Positions 9,018-16,610 of a stretch of 36,323 nucleotides of DNA are shown here, piece after piece. The notes under the pieces are model-generated. The model did no database searches. It was given only the letters and a program-made list of their open reading frames with translations, and was not told the origin of the DNA. Origin of the DNA: an uncultured Verrucomicrobia subdivision 3 bacterium (GTDB taxonomy: Bacteria > Verrucomicrobiota > Verrucomicrobiia > Limisphaerales > UBA11358); assembly GCA_903878805.1 (NCBI GenBank), contig CAIRJF010000019.1, forward strand, positions 1 to 36,323, given 5' to 3'. A program made the position numbers and the translations under genes. Within the stretch, counting starts at the first letter, position 1. The number at the start of each line of letters is the position of its first letter.

Positions 9018-11189
9018 TTATTTCGGCTGGTAATACTTGTTGGTGTATTCCTTGACCATGCGGTCGGTGGTGAATTGCGAGACGAGCGTGGCCATCGAGT
9101 TGCGCATGCGTTTGAGCCAGGCGCGCGGGATGCCGTTGGCATCGCGGTTGTAAAATTCCGGCACGACCTGCTCGGTGAGTGTGCGGTAAAGGTTCGCGCT
9201 GTCCACGCGGTCCTGTTCTTCGACGATGGGCGAATGACTGTCGTCGCCGATGGAAAAACCGTTCGTGCCGTCGTAGCCTTCGCGCCACCAGCCGTCCATG
9301 ATGCTGAAGCCCATGCACCCGTGGCAGCTCGCCTTCATGCCGCTGGTGCCGGACGCTTCGAGCGGACGACGCGGGTTATTCAACCAGATGTCGCAACCGC
9401 TGACCATCTGGCGCGCGACGTGAATGTCGTAGTTTTCGAGGAACACCAGATTGCCGGCGAGTTCGCTGTGTTTGCTCAAATGAATAATCTGTTGAATGAA
9501 ACGTTTGCCGTCGTCGTCGCGCGGATGGGCTTTACCGGCAAAAATAAATTGCACGGGACGCTGCTTGTCGCGAACGAGTTTCACGATGTTGTCGAACTGC
9601 TGGAAAATCAACGGCGCGCGTTTGTAAGTGGCGAAACGGCGCGCGAAGCCGATGGTCAACGCGTCGGGATTCAGCAGATGATCGAAGCGGATGAAATCGC
9701 CGGGCGTCACGCGCTGGCTTTGCAGGAGCAGTTTGCGGCGGGCAAATTCAATCAATTCGCGGCGCAGTTTGTAACGCAGCGCCCAGAGTTCCTCGTCGCT
9801 GACAAATTCCGTATCGGTCATCTTGTGCCAGAAATCTGCATTGTTGATGACAGATGACCAGTCCGCCCCGAACTTGTCGCGGAAGAACTGCGTTTCGTTG
9901 TTCTGGCCGTCGGTCAATTTCCGCCGCCAGAACTGGCGCACGGAACCTTTCATCCAGCCGAGCAGGTGAATGCCGTTGGTGATGTGGCCGATGGGCACAT
10001 CTTTTTCGGGCACGTTGTAAAGGCTCTGCCACATGTGGCGGCTGACTTCGCCGTGCAGTTCGCTGACGGCGTTGCCCGCGCGACACAGTTTCAGCGCCAG
10101 CACCGTCATGCAGAACGGCTCATGTGTGTCGTCCGGCTTTACGCGACCGAGCGCGAGAATGTCATTGAACGGCACCAGCTGGTTGGACAAATAACGCTGC
10201 AATGCGTAGTTCATCAATTCGGGCGTGAACCGGTCGTGACCCGCTTCGACCGGCGTGTGCGTGGTGAAAATACATTCCGGCTTGGTCAACGCCTGCGCCT
10301 CGTCAAAAGTTTTGCCCGCCGCCATTTTTTCGCGGATGAGTTCCAGCGTGAGAAACGCCGCGTGGCCTTCGTTCATGTGGAACGTCGAGGGCGCGTGGCC
10401 GAGCGCGCGGAGCAAACGCACGCCGCCGATGCCCAGCAAAATTTCCTGCATGATGCGCGTCGTGCTGTCGCCGCCGTAAACGCGGCACGTCAAATCGCGG
10501 TAAAGCGATTCGTTCTGCGGCAGGTTCGTGTCCAGCAAATACACCGGCACGCGGCCGACGTTCACGCGCCAGACTTGAAAGCTCACGACGTTGAGGCCGA
10601 TTTCCACTTCGCAAACCAGCCGTTTGCCATCCGCGTCCAGTAGCGGCTCGATCGGGATATTATGTGGATCAACGGGATTGTAATATTCCGTCTGCCAGTT
10701 GTTGGAATCAATCGCCTGCTGAAAATAGCCTTCGCGGTAAAACAATCCGATGCCGACAAAGCCCAGACCCAGGTCGCTTGCCGATTTGGTGTGGTCGCCC
10801 GCGAGGATGCCCAGACCGCCGGCGGAAATCGGCAGTGATTCGTGCCACCCGAACTCTGCGGAAAAATAAGCCACCGGATTTTTGTAGAGCTTCGGCGCGT
10901 TGGTGTGGCCCCAGGTTTTTTTCTCGCCCATGTAGGCTTCGAACTCGCGCAGCACAGTGCGCGCCCGGCCGGCGAAACGGTCATCCTGCAAACGCGCGCG
11001 CAGCTCCTGGTCGGAAACCTCGTGCAGCACCGCCACCGCATTGTGAAACATGTTCTGCCAGCCGCGCGGCGACAGCTCGTAGAAAAAATCCTGCGCCTCC
11101 TGATTCCAGCACCACCACAGGTTGCGGGACAGTTTTTTCAGCCCGGCCACGATTTCGTTGAGTTCTGCGTTCGCAAGCGGTTTGTTCAT
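9018..11189 (-). CDS. glgP: Alpha-glucan (glycogen) phosphorylase, GT35
   Basis: This 723-residue enzyme releases glucose 1-phosphate from glycogen or maltodextrin by phosphorolysis. It belongs to the shorter phosphorylase group found in many bacteria and archaea: an N-terminal LSRNLWWCWNQEAQDFF segment, then VAYFSAEFGWHESLPISAGGLGILAGDH, FHMNEGHAAF and HTPVEAGHD. The pyridoxal phosphate lysine is Lys619 in EASGTSGMK, followed by MDGWWREGYDGTNGFSIGDD. The start ATG 11189 has AAGGAA about 12 nt upstream. It is a single gene converging on the ATP synthase operon. A perfect 7-bp inverted repeat (11216-11222 with 11230-11236) sits in its leader, with no proven role. Confidence 0.95.
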   Translation of the reverse strand: MNKPLANAELNEIVAGLKKLSRNLWWCWNQEAQDFFYELSPRGWQNMFHNAVAVLHEVSDQELRARLQDDRFAGRARTVLREFEAYMGEKKTWGHTNAPKLYKNPVAYFSAEFGWHESLPISAGGLGILAGDHTKSASDLGLGFVGIGLFYREGYFQQAIDSNNWQTEYYNPVDPHNIPIEPLLDADGKRLVCEVEIGLNVVSFQVWRVNVGRVPVYLLDTNLPQNESLYRDLTCRVYGGDSTTRIMQEILLGIGGVRLLRALGHAPSTFHMNEGHAAFLTLELIREKMAAGKTFDEAQALTKPECIFTTHTPVEAGHDRFTPELMNYALQRYLSNQLVPFNDILALGRVKPDDTHEPFCMTVLALKLCRAGNAVSELHGEVSRHMWQSLYNVPEKDVPIGHITNGIHLLGWMKGSVRQFWRRKLTDGQNNETQFFRDKFGADWSSVINNADFWHKMTDTEFVSDEELWALRYKLRRELIEFARRKLLLQSQRVTPGDFIRFDHLLNPDALTIGFARRFATYKRAPLIFQQFDNIVKLVRDKQRPVQFIFAGKAHPRDDDGKRFIQQIIHLSKHSELAGNLVFLENYDIHVARQMVSGCDIWLNNPRRPLEASGTSGMKASCHGCMGFSIMDGWWREGYDGTNGFSIGDDSHSPIVEEQDRVDSANLYRTLTEQVVPEFYNRDANGIPRAWLKRMRNSMATLVSQFTTDRMVKEYTNKYYQPK

Positions 11190-11400
11190 GAGTAAGAATG
11201 ATTCCTTAAAATTTTATGCCGGTCTCCATCCGGCATGGCGCTGAAACTAATTTGTAACGCCCGCCACGGCAAACATATTTTTCCCGCCGCCCGCCGCATC
11301 TTCATACCGCGACAAAAATCTTTTGCGCGCGCGCGGCAAATTTTCGTTTATGCTTTACGCCCCGTTGGAAAACGGCGAAAAAGAACCGCGTCGCGCCCGG

Positions 11401-12207
11401 ATGAAAAAATATCTCCACGTCATCAACATCGGCCTGCAAAACAATTTGCAGTATCGGTTCAATTACCTCACGCGCACGCTGTTCAGCTTCATCCCGCTCT
11501 TTGCCATGCTCTCGCTCTGGCGCACGATCTACCGCGACAACGGCCAGACCGGCGCGCACAATGGCTACACCGAGGCGCAGATGATTTTTTATTACCTCAT
11601 GGTCGCCATCGTGGATGTGATGACGGCGGTCAATGAGGACGACTGGCAGATCGCCGCCGACATCCGCGAGGGCAACATCAGCCAGTTCCTGCTCAAGCCC
11701 GTGGATTACCTGTGGTATCGCCTGTCGCTCTTCTTTTCCGGGCGGCTCGCGTTCATCTCCATGGCGGCGATTCCGCTGGCGATTTTTATTTTCTGTTTCC
11801 GGCAATACTTCATCCCGCCGCCGGATGCGTTCACCTTCGGTATATTTCTGGTGTCACTCGTTTTCACCGCGCTGCTGCAATTTTTCATCTCCTTCGCCAT
11901 GGCCATGCTCGCGTTTTGGCTGCTGGAGATCACCACCTTCATCTTCATCCTGTTTGCGTTTGAATACCTCGCCAGCGGCCATCTGTTCCCGCTCGATGTG
12001 CTGCCGCCGCTCATGAAACAAATCCTTTTTTGCACGCCGTTTCCGTATCAACTTTATTTTTCCATCTCGATTTACATGGGCAAAACTTCCGGCGCGGCCC
12101 TGTGGCTGGGGTTGGTCACGCAAATCCTCTGGGTCATCGTCGCTTACATCTTTGCGCGCTTCATGTGGCGGCGCGGTGTGAAAAAATATTCCGCCTTTGG
12201 CGGTTGA
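11401..12207 (+). CDS. ABC-2 type transporter permease (DUF990-like), first of pair
   Basis: This 268-residue inner membrane protein has about six hydrophobic helices, including LFSFIPLFAMLSLWRTIY, LAFISMAAIPLAIFIF and TQILWVIVAYIFARFMW. The fold and motifs (AADIREGNISQFLLKPVDYLWYRL) match the ABC-2 permease family PF06182, whose members normally come in pairs with one ATPase. The frame is open from 11323, but ATG 11401 matches where family similarity begins. The partner permease follows after 16 nt. No ATP-binding gene is nearby. The substrate is unknown. Confidence 0.85.
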   Translation: MKKYLHVINIGLQNNLQYRFNYLTRTLFSFIPLFAMLSLWRTIYRDNGQTGAHNGYTEAQMIFYYLMVAIVDVMTAVNEDDWQIAADIREGNISQFLLKPVDYLWYRLSLFFSGRLAFISMAAIPLAIFIFCFRQYFIPPPDAFTFGIFLVSLVFTALLQFFISFAMAMLAFWLLEITTFIFILFAFEYLASGHLFPLDVLPPLMKQILFCTPFPYQLYFSISIYMGKTSGAALWLGLVTQILWVIVAYIFARFMWRRGVKKYSAFGG

Positions 12208-12223
12208 TAATTGCGATTCCAAG

Positions 12224-13024
12224 ATGAAACAACTTACTCGCTATCTTTCGCTCTACGCCGCGCTCTGGAAAACTTCCGTGACGCGCGAGATGTCTTTCAA
12301 GGGCAACTTCATCCTGTGGATCGTGGTGGAACTGCTCTGGTTCGGTCTACAACTCTGCTTTGTCTCCGTGCTGTATTCGCAGACGAAAACCATCGGCACC
12401 TGGACGCCGTGGGAATATGTGCTGCTCATCGGCGCGAGCAATTTCATCCAACAGTTGTATCAGGCCTTTTTCCTGACCAACTGCACCAACCTTTCGGAAC
12501 TCGTCCGCACCGGCAAGATGGATTTTCTACTGTTGCTGCCGGTCAATACGCGTTTTCTCGTCTCGCTGCGCGTGGTGGATCTGGGCGGGTTCGTCAACGC
12601 TTTGTTCGCCGTGTGCGTCATGGTTTTTGCGGCGGGGAAGTTGCATTTGCATCCCACCGTCGGCCAGCTCACGGGCTTCGCCGCGCTGTGCGGCGTGGGG
12701 ATTTTGCTCCACTACTCGCTGATGTTCATCCTCGCGACGGTCTGTTTCTGGACGGTGCGGGCGCAGGGCATCGTCTGGGGCTACTATCAACTCTTCAACA
12801 TCGCGCGGATGCCGGATGAGGCGTTTCGCGGCGCGTTCAAGGCGGTGTTCACCTTTGCGCTGCCGGTGCTGCTCGTGAGCAATGTGCCGGTGCGGGTGCT
12901 GGCGGATAAAATCACCGCGCCGTCGGCCTGGCTGCTGCTGCTGGGCATCGGCGCGGTGTGGGCGGTGATTTCGGAAATGTTCTGGCGCTACTCCGTGCGC
13001 CGTTACACGAGCGCCAGTTCGTAG
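12224..13024 (+). CDS. ABC-2 type transporter permease (DUF990-like), second of pair
   Basis: This 266-residue protein is related in layout to the preceding permease: N-terminal YLSLYAALWKTSVTREMSFKG, then several membrane helices and the LSELVRTGKMDFLLLLPVNTRF segment, the counterpart of REGNISQFLLKPV in the first subunit. The two probably form a heterodimeric membrane channel. I chose ATG 12224 over the upstream in-frame start at 12197, which would overlap the previous gene. An ATPase subunit must be encoded elsewhere, or the transporter is not functional. Confidence 0.85.
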   Translation: MKQLTRYLSLYAALWKTSVTREMSFKGNFILWIVVELLWFGLQLCFVSVLYSQTKTIGTWTPWEYVLLIGASNFIQQLYQAFFLTNCTNLSELVRTGKMDFLLLLPVNTRFLVSLRVVDLGGFVNALFAVCVMVFAAGKLHLHPTVGQLTGFAALCGVGILLHYSLMFILATVCFWTVRAQGIVWGYYQLFNIARMPDEAFRGAFKAVFTFALPVLLVSNVPVRVLADKITAPSAWLLLLGIGAVWAVISEMFWRYSVRRYTSASS

Positions 13025-13128
13025 AATATTTTTAGCCTAATCTTCAATGCAGGCGCACATCGAGTCTGTCGATGGCTGAAATGTTTTATCAATTCACGCG
13101 TTTTCATGGGTGGTGATAAATTCACGGC

Positions 13129-13359
13129 ATGAAAATAATTAAATTGCCGGTGCGGTTCTCGTGCGTTTCGATTGCCTGGTGCGGGTTGTGGGTGGTCGGA
13201 CTTCTAATGCTTACCGGTTGCGCCGCCGTGCCGAAACCGCCCGCGTCTTTGCCGCGCTGGTCAACCGCGCGTTTCCTTTTACATCGGCGCGGCGGCGTTT
13301 TTGGGCGCGGTGTTGTGGACCGTTTTCTCGACCAAAGAATATCCGCCCTCCGCCGCTGA
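13129..13359 (+). pseudogene. Lipoprotein-like 5' gene fragment
   Basis: ATG 13129 opens a frame with a clear lipoprotein signal: basic MKIIKLPVRF, a hydrophobic stretch, and the lipobox LTGC followed by AAVPKPPAS (Cys at residue 31). After about position 13262 the frame runs through DNA that codes in another frame for a membrane transporter, and it ends in a basic, low-quality tail. I read it as the first 40 or so codons of a lipoprotein gene whose remainder was lost at a junction. It could still be made as a 76-residue peptide. Confidence 0.4.
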
Positions 13360-14065
13360 ACTCGCAGAAATTCGCGCCCGGAAATTCGACTGGACGCTCG
13401 GCCTTGGCGACATTTTTGCATTGGTGCTGCATCTGCCCCGGCGGATGTGGGAACTCGGTCTGGTGCAATTTTTTACTTGGATTGGGATGTTTGCGATGTG
13501 GGTTTATTTTTCACCTGCTGTTGCCAAAAATATTTTCCACGCGTCCGCTGGCACGCCGGAAATGGAAGCTGCCGGTGCGTGGTCCGGTTTTTGTTTCGCA
13601 GGCTACAACGCCATCTGTTTCATTTTTTCCTTCGTGCTGCTGTGGGGCACGAAATACACCGGCCCGAAAATGATGCACGTTCTGTGCCTCGCCGTTGGCG
13701 CGCTGGGCTTGGCGTCTGTGCCGTTGATGTCAGACAAACATCAACTGCTTATTTCCATGACGGCGGTTGGCGTCGCGTGGGCGAGCATTCTCTCGATGCC
13801 TTACGCCATGCTCGCGCCCGCGCTGCCCAAGGAAAAAATCGGCGTCATGATGGGAATGTTCAACCTGTTCATCGTGCTGCCGCAAATAATCGCGTCCAGA
13901 CTGCTCGGCTTTGTGCTGAAATCTTTTCTCCACAGCGAGCCGATGAATGCTCTCGTTCTGGGCGGCGCCAGCATGGGGCTGGCCGCACTGCTCACGCTGC
14001 TGATCGTCACCTTTAAGTCTAACGACGCGCACGGACTTTCCGTTAAAAATAGCGGCGGGCATTGA
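13268..14065 (+). pseudogene. 5'-truncated MFS sugar transporter (SLC45/sucrose-transporter-like)
   Basis: From about 13271 the frame encodes SFYIGAAAFLGAVLWTVFSTKEYPP and then six further membrane helices, with the signature VAWASILSMPYAMLAPALP and the GVMMGMFNLFIVLPQIIA segment of the glycoside-pentoside-like/SLC45 branch of the major facilitator family. This corresponds to helices 6-12; the first half (about 220 residues) is missing. Immediately upstream lies the lipoprotein-like start in a different frame. The only in-frame start codons are weak (for example TTG 13301), with no normal N-terminus. A half transporter is unlikely to work. The full-length ancestor would have imported disaccharides. 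Confidence 0.7.
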
Positions 14066-14150
14066 AATATTTGCAACCCACTCGTGTCCTTTGACCGTTT
14101 ATCTCCTAGTGACCGGCTGTCATTTCAACGCTTTTTTTTAAAGTTTATTT

Positions 14151-14558
14151 TTATTCGGTGGCGAGGCCCATTTTGGTGATGTCGAGCTGGCGGAGGGTGT
14201 CCATGACATTGACCATGATCTGGTAGTCGGTGTCGTCGCCGCCCTTGACGACGACGCCGAGGTCGGGGTTGGCGGATTTCAGCGCGGCCAGTTTATCCTT
14301 CAACTGCGGGACGGTGACAACTTCGTCATTGAGCGTGATCTGGCCGGCGTTGCTGACGTTGATGCGGCTGGGCGGCTTCGGTTTGGTGTCCGCCGGCGGT
14401 TTCTTGCCGGAGGGCAGGTTGATTTCGAGGTTGTTGACGAGCTGCGGCGTGGTGATGATGAAAATGACGAGCAGCACGAACACAAGGTCGAGCAGCGGCG
14501 TGATGTTCAGCTCGCTCATCGTGCCGTGGCCGCGTTTGGAGGTCTTCTTGAGGCTCAT
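14151..14558 (-). CDS. exbD: ExbD/TolR-type proton channel subunit, second copy
   Basis: This 135-residue protein has a short cytoplasmic N-terminus (SKRGHGTMSELNITPLLDL), one membrane helix whose start carries the conserved aspartate (PLLDLVFVLLVIFI), and a periplasmic domain. The aspartate takes part in proton-driven energisation with ExbB. Its ATG overlaps the stop of the tonB-like gene by 4 nt (14555-14558), so the two are translationally coupled. It is the last gene of the minus-strand block and the second ExbD of the cluster. Confidence 0.9.
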   Translation of the reverse strand: MSLKKTSKRGHGTMSELNITPLLDLVFVLLVIFIITTPQLVNNLEINLPSGKKPPADTKPKPPSRINVSNAGQITLNDEVVTVPQLKDKLAALKSANPDLGVVVKGGDDTDYQIMVNVMDTLRQLDITKMGLATE

Positions 14559-15220
14559 TGATTCAACACGGGTTCAGTTTCTTCCTGCACGTCAAAGCGG
14601 ATGACCACGTTCGGCGGAAAATTCGTGGGCGGCCGGCGGTCAATCAGGGTCACCAGTTTGAACACATCTTTCACCGTCTGATCCCACTGCGCATCACCGC
14701 TGCCTTTCAGCCATTGCGCCGCGGTCAGGTGGCCTTCGCGGTCCACGTTGACGGCGACCTCGGCGGCGTAGCTGTCGTCGGGCAGGTTTTCCGGCCGGTT
14801 CCATTTCGAGCGCAGGGTGTATTCGATGTAGCCTTTGTAAAGCTGCACCGGGTCGCTCTCGGAGTTGACGGCTTTGCCGCCTTCAAATTCAAAGGAAGGC
14901 ACGTCGTTCGCCGGCGGCGCGACCACGGGCGGCGCGGTGACCGGCGGCGCTTTCACGGTTTCCACTTTGGGCGCTTCAATTTTCGGCGGCTCCACCTTGG
15001 GCGGCTCGATTTTTGGCGGCTCGGGCTTGGGTTTTTCCGGCTCCGGCTTTTTTTCCTTCACCATCTCCACGGCAATCTTCTGCACCTTCTTGCCGAGCAA
15101 ACCTTCCTTGGCCGCAAAGTAAAACAGCACGCCCACGAGGATGCCATGGAACACCGCCGAGATGATGAGATTCGCTTTTGACGAATTTTTCTTCTTCTTC
15201 GGTTGTGATTGCGGAAGCAT
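14555..15220 (-). CDS. tonB: TonB/TolA-like energy-transducing protein
   Basis: The 221-residue product has the TonB plan: a basic N-terminus (PKKKKNSSKA), one membrane helix (about residues 18-38), a long Pro/Lys/Glu linker with repeated KPEPPKIEPPKVEPP units, and a C-terminal domain (about residues 127-215: YIEYTLRSKWNRPENLPDD, then AEVAVNVDREGHLTAAQWLKGSGD). It would transmit proton-motive force from ExbB/ExbD to an outer membrane partner. TolA is an alternative name; the short C-terminal domain fits either. It is flanked by two exbD genes. Confidence 0.85.
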   Translation of the reverse strand: MLPQSQPKKKKNSSKANLIISAVFHGILVGVLFYFAAKEGLLGKKVQKIAVEMVKEKKPEPEKPKPEPPKIEPPKVEPPKIEAPKVETVKAPPVTAPPVVAPPANDVPSFEFEGGKAVNSESDPVQLYKGYIEYTLRSKWNRPENLPDDSYAAEVAVNVDREGHLTAAQWLKGSGDAQWDQTVKDVFKLVTLIDRRPPTNFPPNVVIRFDVQEETEPVLNQ

Positions 15221-15238
15221 GGAAAAAGTTTTTAGTGC

Positions 15239-15251
15239 TTAGTTTTTAGTT
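15239..15251 (-). repeat. AACTAAAAACTAA leader motif, copy 1 (before tonB)
   Basis: On the minus strand the tonB leader contains this 13-nt motif inside a run of four ACTAA units (15231-15261). The same 13 bases occur before exbB. No Shine-Dalgarno sequence is visible there, so the A-rich leader may help ribosome binding. Confidence 0.4.
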
Positions 15252-15310
15252 TTTTAGTTGGCGGAAAATCGCGCGGTTCGTAATTCAAAATTATAAACTT
15301 AAATTCAAAA

Positions 15311-15718
15311 CTACTTGTTGATTTCCGTGGCCAGATCCACCTTCACGATGTTCGCCTGCTGGCAGATGTCCAGCACGGTGCGGATCTGCCGATACTTCGT
15401 CTTGCCGTCGCCGCGCACGATGACGTTCAAATCCGGGTCGTCCGTGCGCATGCTGATGAGCCGCCCCAGCAAATCTTCCACTTTCACTTCTTCGCGGTCG
15501 ATGAACAGGTTGCCGCTGGCGGGAACCGAGAGGTATTTCGCCTTGTGCGGCGGATCTTTCTGGTGCTTCGACGCCGTCGGCAACTTCAGGTCCATGTCTT
15601 TCACCGGCGGAATGGTCGTGATGATGAAGATCACCAGCAACACAAACGCCAGATCCAACAAGGGCGTGATGTTCAACTCCGTCAGCGACTCATGCGCGCT
15701 GTGCGAACACTTCTTCAT
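15311..15718 (-). CDS. exbD: ExbD/TolR-type proton channel subunit, first copy
   Basis: From ATG 15718 the product is 135 aa, with ESLTELNITPLLDLAFVLLVIFIITT carrying the conserved aspartate at the start of its single membrane helix, then a periplasmic domain (EVKVEDLLGRLISM, then LNVIVRGDGKTKYRQIRTVLD). AGGAG lies 8 nt before this ATG, which decides the start over an upstream in-frame codon. The exbB-like gene ends 10 nt upstream. It is about as similar to the other ExbD here as family members usually are, so the two are not a recent duplicate. Confidence 0.92.
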   Translation of the reverse strand: MKKCSHSAHESLTELNITPLLDLAFVLLVIFIITTIPPVKDMDLKLPTASKHQKDPPHKAKYLSVPASGNLFIDREEVKVEDLLGRLISMRTDDPDLNVIVRGDGKTKYRQIRTVLDICQQANIVKVDLATEINK

Positions 15719-15728
15719 GGAAGCACTC

Positions 15729-16553
15729 CTAGAACTGCGTGGGCGCGGACTTTTCATGACGCAGCAGCGCGCCCGCAATCTTGTCCTCGATGTCGCGATT
15801 ATCCACGTAAGCGTGCTCGATCTGGTTGGCGTAACGCGTCGCAAAACCGTCCAGCTCCTGCGTGATGTGCCGGATGGTCGTCACCATGAAGTTGTAACCG
15901 AACATCGCCGGAATCGCCACCAGCAGCCCCGTGACCGTCGCCACCAGCGCGGCGGCGACACCGGGCGCCATCGTCGTCAGGCTCGCCGAGTTCTTCTCCG
16001 CGATGCCCGCAAACGTGGACATGACGCCCCAGACCGTGCCCAGCAAACCGATGAACGGCCCGCCCGCCACTGCGGTTGAAAGCACAATCATCCCTTTTTC
16101 CAAGGACATCGCCTGCGCCGAGGCCGCCTCTTCCAAAACCACCTTCACCGCCTCGTAGGACGCCGCGCTGATCTTCGTCGTCTTCGCCCGCGCCAGTTGG
16201 TCGGTGTTGCCGTCGCCCATGCTTTGCACCACCACGCCGCCCTTGACCTCCACCGGGTTGTTCTTCAGGTGATACAACAGTTCATCCGCCCCGCGCTCGT
16301 AAAGCGCATAGGCCGGCGCGCCGTCAAACTCTTCGCCCCGGTTGCGGATGTCCAGCGGATCGCGCGTGCTGGCGTAGGCCGCCAGAAACTTCTTCGTCGC
16401 TCCGCGCGCAATCATCAGTTGCCGGATTTTCGTGAGAATGATCGTCCAGCTGAAGAGCGAGAGCAGCAGCAGCACGATACACGTGATCTTGCCCTCCGTC
16501 GTCGCGTTCTCAATCGCATACACGGCCGCATTGGCCAACATCGGTTGCATCAT
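15729..16553 (-). CDS. exbB: ExbB/TolQ/MotA-family proton channel protein
   Basis: This 274-residue protein has an N-terminal helix (KITCIVLLLLSLFSWTIILTK), a cytoplasmic loop, and two further helices with the family signature GPFIGLLGTVWGVMSTF and PGVAAALVATVTGLLVAIPAMFGYN. It forms the proton-conducting core with ExbD and drives TonB. It begins 58 nt after the end of the tpsA-like gene on the same strand and leads the module exbB-exbD-tonB-exbD. The leader is A-rich and carries the AACTAAAAACTAA motif. Confidence 0.93.
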   Translation of the reverse strand: MMQPMLANAAVYAIENATTEGKITCIVLLLLSLFSWTIILTKIRQLMIARGATKKFLAAYASTRDPLDIRNRGEEFDGAPAYALYERGADELLYHLKNNPVEVKGGVVVQSMGDGNTDQLARAKTTKISAASYEAVKVVLEEAASAQAMSLEKGMIVLSTAVAGGPFIGLLGTVWGVMSTFAGIAEKNSASLTTMAPGVAAALVATVTGLLVAIPAMFGYNFMVTTIRHITQELDGFATRYANQIEHAYVDNRDIEDKIAGALLRHEKSAPTQF

Positions 16554-16573
16554 AAATATTTAGTTCTTAATTA

Positions 16574-16586
16574 TTAGTTTTTAGTT
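16574..16586 (-). repeat. AACTAAAAACTAA leader motif, copy 2 (before exbB)
   Basis: This is the same 13-nt motif as before tonB, here within 16559-16589 on the minus strand and followed by a further AACTAAA closer to the start codon. It lies in the 58-nt gap between tpsA and exbB. Confidence 0.4.
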
Positions 16587-16610
16587 CGGTTCAAATTTAA
16601 ACTGACCGGC

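Noticed and set aside
9075-10643. Long plus-strand frames (260 and 225 codons) across the phosphorylase gene
   Set aside because: They are antisense shadows of glgP, caused by GC-rich third codon positions; the products are rich in Arg, His and Val without motifs.
13161-13673. 170-codon plus-strand frame over the transporter
   Set aside because: Out-of-frame shadow; rich in Arg, Cys and Phe and without motifs, whereas the overlapping frame encodes recognisable MFS helices.
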